Source of the DNA: a virus
IMG/VR virus record: IMGVR_UViG_3300050821_008002
Coordinates: 1-55,884 of that record
DNA length: 55,884 nt
Direction: 5' to 3' (one strand)
Positions 6,880 to 13,692 of this stretch are shown piece after piece. Each line of letters starts with the position of its first letter. The stretch's first letter is position 1. Both the position numbers and the translations under genes were made by a program. The notes beneath the pieces were generated by a model. The model had not been told where the DNA came from. It saw only the letters and a program-made list of their open reading frames with translations, and did no database searches.

Positions 6880-7069
6880 GGTGCCCCTCTCCATGCTTCT
6901 CTTCCCACTGTTCTCTGAAATCAGCGATCGCTTCTTCTTCGGTTCGTCCGTAGCCGACACACTGTGGTCCTGCGTCTAGAGCGCCGTCGTAAGAATCATC
7001 GTCGTAGGCGCACCAGTCGAATTGACGGAGGGGGATCGGAGGGTAGACGAAAGAGGTGGTGATCTTCAT
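6866..7069 (-). CDS. hypothetical protein, HicB-like fold possible (67 aa)
   Basis: ATG 7069 overlaps the upstream stop. The sequence has an acidic strand-turn (W-C-A-Y-D-D-D-S-Y-D-G) followed by G-Y-G-R-T-E-E-E-A-I-A-D-F-R-E-Q-W, which is the way partial RNase-H-like HicB domains end. No HicA toxin is adjacent, so a toxin-antitoxin role is not supported. Confidence 0.55.
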   Translation of the reverse strand: MKITTSFVYPPIPLRQFDWCAYDDDSYDGALDAGPQCVGYGRTEEEAIADFREQWEEKHGEGHHASS

Positions 7070-7323
7070 ACATTCTTCCAGCCTTCCTTTTTGCGGTGCC
7101 GCTCAAGCTCGATTGTGTAGAGCTTCTCGATGTCCGAGGGGCAGCCGTGGTAGGCGTTGCGCATGCAGGTCAGCGTGAATCGGCCAGTGGCGTGCGTGCC
7201 CATCCCAGCTCCGGAGGCTCCGCGTGTCTCAAATCTTCCCGGCGCGAAGCATTCCCGTCCTATACACTGGCGATCGATCATCCAGTAGCGGCCCTTCTCG
7301 CCTTTGCGTCGGACGTAGCTCAC
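7066..7323 (-). CDS. hypothetical Cys-containing protein (85 aa)
   Basis: GTG 7323 overlaps the upstream TGA; the stop overlaps the next ATG. Four cysteines are spread as C-x4-C ... C-x6-C, possibly a metal site. The centre is Gly-rich. No family recognised. Confidence 0.5.
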   Translation of the reverse strand: MSYVRRKGEKGRYWMIDRQCIGRECFAPGRFETRGASGAGMGTHATGRFTLTCMRNAYHGCPSDIEKLYTIELERHRKKEGWKNV

Positions 7324-7529
7324 GAGTTTGCACCTACAATTTCCGCGCAGCGAATCATCGGGCGTTCGCCGTCGCGTGAACGGTGGTGGACGTCATCGAA
7401 TTCAGAGACCGGATAGCAAGACAGGTACGATGCGCCGCACTTGGGACACTTTGGCGCGAAGGTCTGACGCCGCGATTTACAGCGGTCGCACTGGCAGTCG
7501 GTATCGTGCGGGCCGATTCCTAGGGTCAT
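7320..7529 (-). CDS. zinc-ribbon protein (69 aa)
   Basis: ATG 7529 overlaps the upstream TGA. C-Q-C-D-R-C followed by C-P-K-C-G gives a compact zinc ribbon. It is one of at least six small zinc-ribbon genes in this genome. No partner or substrate can be named. Confidence 0.6.
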   Translation of the reverse strand: MTLGIGPHDTDCQCDRCKSRRQTFAPKCPKCGASYLSCYPVSEFDDVHHRSRDGERPMIRCAEIVGANS

Positions 7530-7822
7530 GGCTTGGCCTTACGGATGACGGCGGCGATCTTCGCGCAGTGAGTCATCCCACACTTCATGCGATCCGGTTC
7601 TTTGGCGAACGTGTCATGCAGATCGTGCCACTTGCGGTGCAACTCTTCGAGGGTTTCCAGTAGTTCTCCGTTGACGCGGCACATGTGCTCGATTTTCTCG
7701 GTGCGATGCTTCAATCCTGACAACGCTGGGCGGCGTGCAAGAACTTCGTCGATGGTCTGGAGTTCCATGTTCGCCAGGTCGAGCTTCAGCGCCAGGTCTT
7801 GCACCATCTCGTCTTGTTCCAT
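7526..7822 (-). CDS. coiled-coil protein (98 aa)
   Basis: ATG 7822 is preceded by GAGGAGACC, a good ribosome-binding site. The product is almost entirely helical, with heptad-like leucines and a final C-G-M-T-H-C. It is the first gene after the hairpin at 7858-7894, separate from the upstream ATPase gene. Function unknown. Confidence 0.6.
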   Translation of the reverse strand: MEQDEMVQDLALKLDLANMELQTIDEVLARRPALSGLKHRTEKIEHMCRVNGELLETLEELHRKWHDLHDTFAKEPDRMKCGMTHCAKIAAVIRKAKP

Positions 7823-7857
7823 CTTGGTCTCCTCAGTGCGCGATTCTCTACGCGCAG

Positions 7858-7894
7858 ACCGGGACTACTACACATTTGTATAGCAGTCCCCGGT
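7858..7894 (-). terminator. stem-loop between the ATPase gene and the next leftward gene
   Basis: ACCGGGACT pairs with AGTCCC-C-GGT with one bulged base, and the loop holds a smaller TACACATTTGTA hairpin. It sits in the only sizeable gap of the leftward operon. There is no T-run, so it may be a processing site or attenuator and not a true rho-independent terminator. Confidence 0.45.
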
Positions 7895-7914
7895 TTCGAC
7901 CTGCGTTCCTCCTT

Positions 7915-9219
7915 TCAGTCCCCCGTGAGTTCCCTGTTTGGCCAATTGTCGAGTTGTGGGACGATGGGTTGCGGTCCTTTCGGCTTCACCGCGTCGACGC
8001 TCTTGACCAGCATCAACTCCATGAGGGTAACGCCGTGACCTGGGTTCGTGACGTCGTCGGTCGCGAGGTGGAGCAATCCGGCGAGCGAAGCCTGGTCGGT
8101 GATCTTCTCGCCGCCGTCGATCCGCGTCCGGAGCGCCTTCGCGATTAGCACGTTGCGGCGCAGGTTGATCGTCGGAACCTCTTCCTCCATCCTTGTCCAA
8201 GAGGAAAAGCCATTCAGGAATTCCAGCGTGAGGTTGCGGTTCATGGCGTCGATCTTCGAGCGTTTCTCGCCGCCGGGGAAGCAGTGGGAGAGTTCGTTGT
8301 CGAGCTCCTCCAGGAAGCACTTGCGCTGGATGTGGGCTTCGTGGGCGCTATGCTCGGAGTTCGACTGAAATAGAACCTCCGACTTCGGGCGACCCACGTC
8401 TTCGACGTTGTGCACGCCTCCGATGTTGATGGTCTGGAAGTGGGGATTGAAGCTTTCCGCCACGGCTTTGTAATAGCCAGGCTTGTACTCGGGTTGATCC
8501 TTCCAGGAGAACGCCTTCCCGTTCAGCGCCCACACGCGGCACTTTTTGATGGTGGCGACGTGCAGGGACTGGCTCTTGAAAGTCTTGCGTGCGCGGCCCT
8601 TGACCTTCTCGTATTGCAGGAAGTCGGGATCGCTGATCGAGGACATCTGAATTTCGAGGTCCGGTTCGTGGCCGAAGTCGCCCTCGCTCTTAATCTTCGT
8701 GTCGCCCTTTGAGAGTTCCTTCACGATCTCGCCGCGCTCGTTCTCGATCTCGTACTCTTCCCAGTCGAAGCCCAGCCGTCCCGTGACCAGGTAGTGAAGC
8801 GGAGAGTCCTGAAAATTCTGCGAGAACGGAGCCCACTCTTCCTTGATGCGCCCGATCCGCGCCAGTCGCGGCCCTCCGGCCTTCATCCCCGCAGTGAACA
8901 ATTCCTGCCAGAAGTGGGTGATGGAGTCTACGCCCACAGCGCAGCAGCCCTCCTTCTTTGCGTCTTGCGCCGCATTCCGCAAATCCACAAACGAACGTGA
9001 ACGGTTGAGGAGCAGCGGCACGCCTTCCGCCTTGAAGATGTCGAGCACGAAATCGACGCCCTTCTCCGACGCGAGCCAGGCAACCGGCGCGCAGTTGTGA
9101 AACGTCTTTGAAAGATGGATGAGGAGCATCGCGAGCAGCGTGGTCTTCCCCGTGCCCGGACGTCCGTAGATAGAACCCTTTGCGAATCCGACTTCCTTCA
9201 CTGCTGGTTTGAACGGCAT
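7915..9219 (-). CDS. AAA/RecA-like ATPase, phage nucleotide-binding protein (434 aa)
   Basis: A Walker A motif GRPGTGKTT lies at residues 19-27, and a Walker B-like strand C-A-V-G-V-D-S (Asp98) at about 93-99. The P-loop at the very N-terminus matches the AAA_24 phage ATPases, a group that includes Sak4-type RecA-like single-strand annealing/recombination proteins. The C-terminal 200 residues are unlike anything I recognise. It is the largest gene of the leftward operon and probably the main recombination or replication factor, since no polymerase or helicase gene is visible. Annealing activity is an inference from family and context. Confidence 0.75.
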   Translation of the reverse strand: MPFKPAVKEVGFAKGSIYGRPGTGKTTLLAMLLIHLSKTFHNCAPVAWLASEKGVDFVLDIFKAEGVPLLLNRSRSFVDLRNAAQDAKKEGCCAVGVDSITHFWQELFTAGMKAGGPRLARIGRIKEEWAPFSQNFQDSPLHYLVTGRLGFDWEEYEIENERGEIVKELSKGDTKIKSEGDFGHEPDLEIQMSSISDPDFLQYEKVKGRARKTFKSQSLHVATIKKCRVWALNGKAFSWKDQPEYKPGYYKAVAESFNPHFQTINIGGVHNVEDVGRPKSEVLFQSNSEHSAHEAHIQRKCFLEELDNELSHCFPGGEKRSKIDAMNRNLTLEFLNGFSSWTRMEEEVPTINLRRNVLIAKALRTRIDGGEKITDQASLAGLLHLATDDVTNPGHGVTLMELMLVKSVDAVKPKGPQPIVPQLDNWPNRELTGD

Positions 9220-9221
9220 GA

Positions 9222-9464
9222 TTAAGCGGCCTCCTTAGCCGCGGACTGCGAATTTTTCCTGACTTGGTTTCTGTGAAATCGTTCTACGGCTTCGGCTGCT
9301 AACTGGTAGGTGAGTACGGCTTCCTGCAAAGCAAGGTGGGCTTTGGGGACTTCGCCCAGGTTGAGAAATCCGACAGAGATGATGGCCGCTCCTGCGACTG
9401 CGTAAGCGGCACGGTCTCTGGCTTTGGTGAGTTCGGTGTATTCGGCGTGAGCGGCGTCGGTCAT
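9222..9464 (-). CDS. hypothetical helical protein (80 aa)
   Basis: ATG 9464 overlaps the upstream stop and the gene ends two bases before the ATPase start, so it is probably co-translated with it. The sequence has alternating Ala-rich helices (AAYAVAGAAIISVGFLNLG) that could be a weak membrane segment or a helical bundle. No family recognised. Confidence 0.55.
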   Translation of the reverse strand: MTDAAHAEYTELTKARDRAAYAVAGAAIISVGFLNLGEVPKAHLALQEAVLTYQLAAEAVERFHRNQVRKNSQSAAKEAA

Positions 9465-9706
9465 CGGGAAGCCCCTTTCTGCTTGGCAGATTTGTGATTG
9501 GAGAAAATCGCGTGCTGCCCCCGGATGAACTGGCAGACTTCCTCAATGTCCCGGCTTTCAAACACCTGATCCTCGACCGGGACGGCTGCGATGACGGTTC
9601 CCTGCTCTACATCGAGCGGCATCATGAGAGGACGACCGTCATGTAAGGAGACGAAGATCGAGTGGAAGGAAGTGTCGAAGTGGAGGACCACCTGGCGCTC
9701 AGCCAC
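9461..9706 (-). CDS. hypothetical protein (81 aa)
   Basis: GTG 9706 overlaps the end of the upstream gene; longer in-frame starts lie inside that gene. The product has a beta-rich centre (V-V-L-H-F-D-T-S-F-H-S-I-F-V) and a helical end. No known domain. Confidence 0.5.
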   Translation of the reverse strand: MAERQVVLHFDTSFHSIFVSLHDGRPLMMPLDVEQGTVIAAVPVEDQVFESRDIEEVCQFIRGQHAIFSNHKSAKQKGASR

Positions 9707-10403
9707 GGGGAGCCTCCAACTCGTCCTCGTCGCCCGGTTTGTCATAGACCGATCCTTGGTGGTCCGGATCGTTGTCAGGAACGAACACAGCGGTAATGCC
9801 ATTCTCTTCGCAGTCTTGGTGTTCGAGGGAATGACGGAGCGACTCCGGCAGAATCTTTTCGAGACGCTGAGGCCGCCACACCTTGAAGATGCCAGCGAGG
9901 AACTTGTGTCCCTTGCCGTCGCAGGCTTCACAGAGTTCACTTTGGCCCATCTCGCCGATGTAGCCTTTCGCCATGCACGCCGAGCAGCCCATGCGAATCG
10001 TTTTCGGATGCGCGAGTAGCACCCATGTCTCGCCAACCTTGAATCCGCGCGGGACGGCTTTAAGGCGCCGACTGACGCCAAGCTCCGCACTCTCTTTGTC
10101 GAAGTCTGCGGGTGTTTTATAGAAACGCTCGCCGATCCAGATGAGGCCAGCCTTTCCCATTTCGTCAGTCGCCATGCAAAGCGGACAAGGAAACTCATCT
10201 TCGCAATCACGATGAACGCCGCCGACGAGGCCATTGACATCGACCCATGTCCAGCCGCGCGTCTGTTTGAATCCGTGGGAGCAAACCGGGCAAACGTCCA
10301 GCGCGATCGGCAGCCGGTCACAAGCGATCCCAGCGCCATCGCTCACCAGGTACAAACCGCCGATCTTGCGATAACCGCAACCTCTCTTTTTTTCAACGGC
10401 CAT
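9699..10403 (-). CDS. multi-zinc-finger protein (234 aa)
   Basis: Three Cys clusters are visible: C-P-V-C near residue 38, H-R-D-C and C-P-L-C around 64-76, and C-S-A-C-M-A-K-G-Y ... C-E-A-C-D-G-K-G around 140-165. The last cluster resembles the CxxCxGxG zinc repeat of DnaJ, but with a single pair. The final 60 residues are acidic. It may be a protein-binding or nucleic-acid adaptor; a J-domain is not present here but is encoded separately at 52391. Confidence 0.65.
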   Translation of the reverse strand: MAVEKKRGCGYRKIGGLYLVSDGAGIACDRLPIALDVCPVCSHGFKQTRGWTWVDVNGLVGGVHRDCEDEFPCPLCMATDEMGKAGLIWIGERFYKTPADFDKESAELGVSRRLKAVPRGFKVGETWVLLAHPKTIRMGCSACMAKGYIGEMGQSELCEACDGKGHKFLAGIFKVWRPQRLEKILPESLRHSLEHQDCEENGITAVFVPDNDPDHQGSVYDKPGDEDELEAPRG

Positions 10404-10647
10404 TGGGCACCTCCCGATAGTGCAGCGCGCAGTAATCCATCTCGGTCGCCACGTCGTGCACTACGGCCACGCGGCGGCAAGGCTGCCCGTCACAAGCACC
10501 CCATGTCGTCTCGGGGTACTCGTAGCAGCAGACGGAAGAGGTTGGATTCGACGGGAAAGTCGGCGGCGTAACCAGGGAGCTAATTGCCGCCTTGAATACC
10601 TGTGGAAAAGATGGGTGGGTGAGAACGGGTATAGTCTTTGCAGCCAC
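10393..10647 (-). CDS. hypothetical zinc-site protein (84 aa)
   Basis: ATG 10647 has GAAGGAGG six bases upstream, a strong ribosome-binding site. The second half has C-C-Y-E-Y, C-D-G-Q-P-C and C-A-L-H, a likely metal site of the kind seen in phage proteins ending A-L-H-Y-R-E. Its end overlaps the next gene by 11 bases. Confidence 0.6.
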   Translation of the reverse strand: MAAKTIPVLTHPSFPQVFKAAISSLVTPPTFPSNPTSSVCCYEYPETTWGACDGQPCRRVAVVHDVATEMDYCALHYREVPNGR

Positions 10648-10680
10648 TGTGAGCCTCCTTCGTAGGCTTGCTGTTGGTTA

Positions 10681-10715
10681 GCCCCGCGCGCCTACTTGCA
10701 ATAGGCACGCGGGGC
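10681..10715. terminator. strong GC-rich stem-loop in the leftward operon
   Basis: GCCCCGCG pairs with CGCGGGGC, with an inner GCCTA/TAGGC stem and a short loop. It lies between the promoter-proximal gene ending at 10730 and the next gene starting at 10647. Without a following T-run it is best read as an attenuator or RNA-processing hairpin. The flank TTGCTGTTGG is shared with repeat copies H and I. Confidence 0.55.
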
Positions 10716-10729
10716 GGCTAAAGGTTTTG

Positions 10730-10939
10730 TTACTGAGGTTTCTTCCCTTCCAGATCGTCGAGGCGTTCGTCGTGGCTCAGGAGAATGTTGGCCACTTTGG
10801 TGAACCCGTTATTGACCGTATCCTCCAACCGCTGCAACGACTCTTCGGTTTTGATCTGCATTCCCGATAGTAATTCGACGTTCCGCGCAATCGAATCGAC
10901 GCGCTCAGTGAGTTTGTCTAGCCTTTCTTCCGGTGTCAT
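10730..10939 (-). CDS. coiled-coil protein, first gene of leftward operon (69 aa)
   Basis: ATG 10939 follows AACGGAGGGCAC, a clear ribosome-binding site; the in-frame start six codons upstream is less likely. The whole protein is a heptad-pattern coiled coil (E-R-L-D-K-L-T-E-R-V-D-S-I-A-R-N-V-E-L-L). It is transcribed first from the promoter at 10966-10992. A regulatory role is possible but there is no DNA-binding domain. Confidence 0.65.
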   Translation of the reverse strand: MTPEERLDKLTERVDSIARNVELLSGMQIKTEESLQRLEDTVNNGFTKVANILLSHDERLDDLEGKKPQ

Positions 10940-10965
10940 GTGCCCTCCGTTGAGCATGGGAATAC

Positions 10966-10992
10966 ATTATACGTAGCGCCACGTACTGTCAA
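10966..10992 (-). promoter_or_regulatory. leftward sigma70-type promoter
   Basis: On the minus strand TTGACA (10992-10987) and TATAAT (10971-10966) are perfect -35 and -10 boxes with a 15-bp spacer, two bases shorter than ideal. The spacer is filled by an operator-like sequence (10970-10985), so the short spacing may make the promoter regulator-dependent. It drives the leftward early operon. Confidence 0.75.
10970..10985 (-). promoter_or_regulatory. operator half 1 of divergent control region
   Basis: TACGTAGCGCCACGTA matches the reverse complement of the site at 11022-11037 at 14 of 16 positions and is itself near-palindromic (TACGT...ACGTA). It overlaps the -10 box of the leftward promoter. 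Confidence 0.65.
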
Positions 10993-11021
10993 GAACTTTA
11001 GTCGCCGCGTTTTCATGTAGT

Positions 11022-11041
11022 TACGTAACGCTACGTATAAA
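11022..11041 (+). promoter_or_regulatory. operator half 2 and rightward -10 box
   Basis: TACGTAACGCTACGTA (11022-11037) runs into TATAAA (11036-11041), a plausible -10 for the rightward gene at 11073. No good -35 is seen at 17 bp, so this direction may need an activator. The two operators are 52 bp apart centre to centre, about five helical turns, which would allow looping. Confidence 0.6.
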
Positions 11042-11072
11042 GCCTTGGAAGCGCATGGTAGAAATGTAGTCG

Positions 11073-11270
11073 ATGTCACCGAAGAATCCTGCCGCCGTCG
11101 CTTTAGGCCGGAAAGGCGGCCACGCCCGCGCCGCAAAGATGACCAAGGAGCAACGCTCCGAATCCGCCCGGAAAGCGGTTCGGGCGCGATGGGAGAAAAC
11201 CCTCGACAAGCTGGAGAAGAAAAGCGTGGCTCGTTTGCCCAAACTCAAGAAAGAGAAAGGAACCAAGTGA
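11073..11270 (+). CDS. small basic KGG-type protein (65 aa)
   Basis: The sequence G-R-K-G-G-H-A-R-A-A-K-M-T-K-E-Q-R-S-E-S followed by A-R-K-A-V-R-A-R-W is the conserved core of a widespread family of small, lysine/arginine-rich bacterial and phage proteins with a G-x-K-G-G motif, whose role is not established. It is the first rightward gene after the operator region, so a regulatory or DNA-binding role is a fair guess. Stop overlaps the next GTG. Confidence 0.65.
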   Translation: MSPKNPAAVALGRKGGHARAAKMTKEQRSESARKAVRARWEKTLDKLEKKSVARLPKLKKEKGTK

Positions 11271-11485
11271 GCATCGAAGAACGCCGTAGCTCCGTCACTG
11301 AATATCGTTTCAAGGGCAAGGGCACCATAGACTGGCCCGTGATTACTGCCGAACCCGGAGAGGTTCGGACCAGCATGTACACCTTCGAAAACACCGCGCA
11401 GCTTGAGGAATATATCGAAGCGCTGCGTAAAGCGGCAAAGGGAGCGAATTTGCCGGATGGCTCAGACCAGGCAAAATCCGCGTAA
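11267..11485 (+). CDS. hypothetical protein (72 aa)
   Basis: GTG 11267 overlaps the previous TGA. The product begins with charged strands (V-T-E-Y-R-F-K-G-K-G) and ends in an amphipathic helix. No family recognised. The upstream extension of this frame is a shadow of the preceding gene. Confidence 0.5.
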   Translation: MSIEERRSSVTEYRFKGKGTIDWPVITAEPGEVRTSMYTFENTAQLEEYIEALRKAAKGANLPDGSDQAKSA

Positions 11486-11627
11486 GCCCGCCGTAAAAAA
11501 GCCCGGCAAAAGTCCGATGCTCTGGGTAAGAACGGCTGAGATCGATGGCTTCCTCTTCATCGAAATCGTTCGCAACCGCCGCCCTGATACTCCTCAGCGT
11601 TCTTCTTTTGAGCGCAGGCACCGCTAA
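11457..11627 (+). CDS. possible small basic protein overlapping its neighbours (56 aa)
   Basis: An ATG inside the previous gene opens a frame that overlaps it by 29 bases and overlaps the secreted protein gene at 11545 by 83 bases in another frame. The product is highly basic (R-K-P-A-V-K-K-P-G-K). Ribosome-binding support is weak. It could be a real nested gene or a shadow; I lean to uncertain. Confidence 0.25.
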   Translation: MAQTRQNPRKPAVKKPGKSPMLWVRTAEIDGFLFIEIVRNRRPDTPQRSSFERRHR

Positions 11628-11856
11628 ACCGGAAAAGCCAGTCGAGCCGTATTCTGAATACGATGTTCGGAAGGCGCAAGACTGCACGACAAACGGCGAT
11701 CATCTCGAAGCCTGCATTCACGATCAGGGCGTGGGCCGTCCCTGCCGGTGCTGGCACCAAGAGGATTTGTCGAAGCTGGTGTGCTCTTCCGAGCAAACGG
11801 CCCACAGTTTCGTAGTTCGGCAGCCGATGCCTTTCTGGTGCGAGGAGAAACATTGA
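11545..11856 (+). CDS. secreted cysteine-containing protein (103 aa)
   Basis: The N-terminus has an ASSSSKS head, a hydrophobic stretch (TAALILLSVLLLSAGTA) and an A-x-A-like cleavage region near residue 27: a Sec signal peptide. The mature part of about 76 residues has six cysteines, including C-R-C-W-H, suggesting disulphides in the periplasm. No lipobox. Secreted Cys-rich phage proteins can be superinfection or lysis factors; the function here is unknown. Confidence 0.6.
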   Translation: MASSSSKSFATAALILLSVLLLSAGTAKPEKPVEPYSEYDVRKAQDCTTNGDHLEACIHDQGVGRPCRCWHQEDLSKLVCSSEQTAHSFVVRQPMPFWCEEKH

Positions 11857-11894
11857 TGGAGCGCTGGGTCAAGGCGGAGAAGGATAAAGCGTGA
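11856..11894 (+). CDS. 12-codon leader ORF
   Basis: ATG 11856 overlaps the previous TGA and its own TGA overlaps the GTG of the next gene at 11891. The coding bases include AAGGCGGAGAAGGA, which serves as ribosome-binding site for the next gene. It probably acts only to carry ribosomes across by translational coupling. Confidence 0.35.
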   Translation: MERWVKAEKDKA

Positions 11895-12115
11895 GGCTGA
11901 TCGTCGGCCTTGTCTGTGGCTGGTTGATCTGCGGTATCGCGGCGGTTTGGGTCATCATCGCCACTCGTGATTTGATGTGGACGAACCAGCCGCATTGGTT
12001 CGCTCTCGGTTGGGACGTGTTTCTCCTATTCGTGGCCTTTGCACTCCCCGTGAAGACGGTGATCTTAATCGACGCTTTGTCGAAGCTGACCACGAGCAAG
12101 CGTGACGGTGGGTAG
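11891..12115 (+). CDS. membrane protein, two transmembrane segments (74 aa)
   Basis: GTG 11891. Hydrophobic spans at about residues 2-22 (RLIVGLVCGWLICGIAAVWV region) and 40-60 (LGWDVFLLFVAFALPVKTVI region) with a short loop and a basic C-terminus (S-K-R-D). Two-span proteins of this size can be holins, antiholins or exclusion proteins; the location far from the lysozyme argues against the main holin. Confidence 0.6.
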   Translation: MRLIVGLVCGWLICGIAAVWVIIATRDLMWTNQPHWFALGWDVFLLFVAFALPVKTVILIDALSKLTTSKRDGG

Positions 12116-12177
12116 CTGGACCTGAACCACTCTCGCCACTCCCTGCTTCCTCCCTTCCTGCTCCACCATTCTCCTCA

Positions 12178-12345
12178 GTGACGACACATCGCATCCTCGG
12201 TCTTATCGTGCTCCTCCTGCCCTTCCTGTTTCTGTTTCGGATGATGGCGCAGACGGACGGAACTTGGCTGGCCCTCAAGAGCTTGGCGATAAGCCTTTTC
12301 GTCGTCGGGTGGATCGCGTTCGGGGCTTGGTTGCTCATCTCGTGA
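12178..12345 (+). CDS. membrane protein, two transmembrane segments (55 aa)
   Basis: GTG 12178 opens a 55-codon frame. Residues 6-22 (ILGLIVLLLPFLFLF region) and 34-54 (SLAISLFVVGWIAFGAWLLI) are strongly hydrophobic and a short polar loop separates them. It follows another two-span gene after a 62-base gap, so the pair may work together. The codon pattern and the two clean spans make it likely to be real. Confidence 0.55.
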   Translation: MTTHRILGLIVLLLPFLFLFRMMAQTDGTWLALKSLAISLFVVGWIAFGAWLLIS

Positions 12346-12362
12346 GGGGTTAAAATGCTGCC
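12327..12362 (+). promoter_or_regulatory. putative leaderless promoter for the gene at 12363
   Basis: TTGGTT (12327-12332), an 18-bp spacer, TAAAAT (12351-12356), then exactly six bases to the ATG. No Shine-Dalgarno fits in those six bases. Transcription would start at or next to the A of the ATG. The same TANNNT-N6-start spacing recurs in front of at least five other genes. Confidence 0.6.
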
Positions 12363-12806
12363 ATGAAACTGAGCGAAGCGATTCTTCTGGGAAGTACCCT
12401 GAGTCCGCAGGGAATGGGGATGTACGAGGACGCCGAGGGACGCCGTTGTGCGCTGGGCTCGGCCTTAGCGGCTGTCGGTGAAACGGTGCGGCCGCTCCCG
12501 GAGGATGAGAGCGACGAGACGATCCGAGTCGATAAACTACTCTCGAAACACTGGCCGCAGATTGACCTCCCGTTGTACGACGCGATGTGTCCCGACGACT
12601 GCGGCGGCCAATGTCTGGAACTCGGCTGTCTGATCGTCCACCTGAATGACGACCATCACTGGTCGCGAGAGAAGATCGCCTCCCACGTGGCGCAAATTGA
12701 GCCTCCGGAAGCTGTTGAAGTTGGCGTTCCCGACTCCCGCAACGCGCACACTGAGCTTTGTGGGCAGGGACCCCGAATCCTCTCGCTCGAAGCCCCAACT
12801 TCGTAG
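12363..12806 (+). CDS. hypothetical phage protein starting MKLSEAILLGS (147 aa)
   Basis: The N-terminus MKLSEAILLGSTLSPQGMGM followed by R-C-A-L-G-S-A-L and a C-P-D-D-C-G-G-Q-C cluster belongs to a type of small hypothetical proteins common in soil phages and prophages; function is not known. The final about 18 residues are encoded by repeat element D and the stop codon is the TAG of its GTAGA tail, so the native protein probably ended earlier. It is expressed from its own putative leaderless promoter. Confidence 0.65.
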   Translation: MKLSEAILLGSTLSPQGMGMYEDAEGRRCALGSALAAVGETVRPLPEDESDETIRVDKLLSKHWPQIDLPLYDAMCPDDCGGQCLELGCLIVHLNDDHHWSREKIASHVAQIEPPEAVEVGVPDSRNAHTELCGQGPRILSLEAPTS

Positions 12807-12808
12807 AC
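12740..12808 (+). repeat. GGGACCC/GTAGA repeat element D
   Basis: AACGCGCACACTGAGCTTT, then GTGGGCAGGGACCCCGAAT, a GCTC-containing spacer and AACTTCGTAGAC, followed at 12810 by ATG. Leader, core and tail match E and F closely. GAGC left of the core can pair with GCTC right of it. Confidence 0.75.
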
Positions 12809-12826
12809 GATGAAGATTTTGAAGTC

Positions 12827-13021
12827 TCAGGCGTGCTGACTCAGCACTTCTTCTCTAAGCACTGAGGTAACTTCTGGAACCCTCTGCGGCGGCTTTCGCT
12901 TCATCAACTTCTTCGAGTTCTCTTTGACCCACCGGCAGGCGCAGCAATCCCTTACCGGGTCAAACCCAGCCGATGCCGGTTGATGGCAGGAATGCGCGTA
13001 AGGTGAGAGAACGACTCGCAT
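12827..13021 (-). CDS. possible small leftward protein (64 aa)
   Basis: The minus-strand frame has a plausible protein sequence with C-C-A-C-R-W-V-K-E-N and a basic region, similar in style to small phage zinc proteins. There is no convincing ribosome-binding site and no TANNNT box at the right distance, and it would be a lone leftward gene in a rightward block. I rate it possible only. Confidence 0.3.
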   Translation of the reverse strand: MRVVLSPYAHSCHQPASAGFDPVRDCCACRWVKENSKKLMKRKPPQRVPEVTSVLREEVLSQHA

Positions 13022-13293
13022 ACTGGATGAGATGACGGTCTCATGGCTTTCACCTCAAGCCCTATCAGGGAATCCCCTGAGAAGCGACTTACGGAAGGCC
13101 AGGGGGGTACATGTCCGGTTGGAAGGGGTAACTGTACTTTGGTAACCTCCGCCCACTCGCGGGGAGCCGCTAGACTTCCTGAGACTGCTAGATTGAGTCC
13201 ATCCGAATACCCGGTCGACGTCCGGCGCTTTTTAAATGTCCTTCCTTTCTGGGGAGAAGTGCGTCCGCCCCCAGCGAATCCCTTCCATCCGAC
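13022..13293. other. gene-poor stretch, possible control region
   Basis: No convincing gene. It has a GAGATGACGGTCTC palindrome at about 13028-13041, repeated GGTAAC blocks (GGGGTAACTGTACTTTGGTAACC around 13125-13147) and an AT-rich TTTTTAAATG stretch near 13231. An 89-codon plus-strand frame here has a Pro-rich, atypical composition and I do not call it. The region may hold a promoter for the genes at 13294 onward. Confidence 0.35.
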
Positions 13294-13692
13294 ATGGCCG
13301 CCACCGATCTAGTTCCCTGCTTCTATACAGGGCAGAATTTCCGCTGGGAAAAACCCGCCGAATTCCGCGTGCGCGCCGAACTCCACCGGCTCAAGAAACT
13401 AAAGCTGGGCCGGTTCGATGACCACGGCAAAATCTTCCTCTTCTTCAAAGCCATCGCAGCGAAAGCGAAAACGCTCTGGGACGGTCCCCTCGGTCGCGGC
13501 CTCTTGGTTCCCTTCTCAAAACCCAAGAGCTACGGGGACAAGCTGCACTACGAGTGTGCGATGGCCGGAGATGGAAGCTGGCTGCGCGGCTATCGGCCAC
13601 GCCGGGAGATTGAAGTCTCCCCCCGCTCGAAGTTCTCCCAGCCTGGCATTCAGTGGCGTGGATATGTGCGCCAGGTAGAGGTGACGGCGTGA
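13294..13692 (+). CDS. hypothetical protein (132 aa)
   Basis: ATG 13294. The product is basic and beta-rich (F-R-V-R-A-E-L-H-R-L-K-K-L-K-L-G-R-F), and has no Cys clusters. No family recognised. Its stop overlaps the GTG of the LuxR-type regulator, so the two are probably co-translated and may act together. Confidence 0.55.
   Translation: MAATDLVPCFYTGQNFRWEKPAEFRVRAELHRLKKLKLGRFDDHGKIFLFFKAIAAKAKTLWDGPLGRGLLVPFSKPKSYGDKLHYECAMAGDGSWLRGYRPRREIEVSPRSKFSQPGIQWRGYVRQVEVTA

Noticed and set aside
5751-6953. 400-residue rightward frame
   Set aside because: Its sequence mirrors the leftward HNH and zinc-protein genes, which have the better motifs and overlapping starts and stops.
6866-7069. Toxin-antitoxin pair with a HicB-like protein
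   Set aside because: No HicA-type or other toxin gene is adjacent, and the match covers only a short end of the fold.
13043-13312. 89-residue rightward frame
   Set aside because: Pro/Arg-rich, atypical composition, overlaps the better-supported start at 13294.
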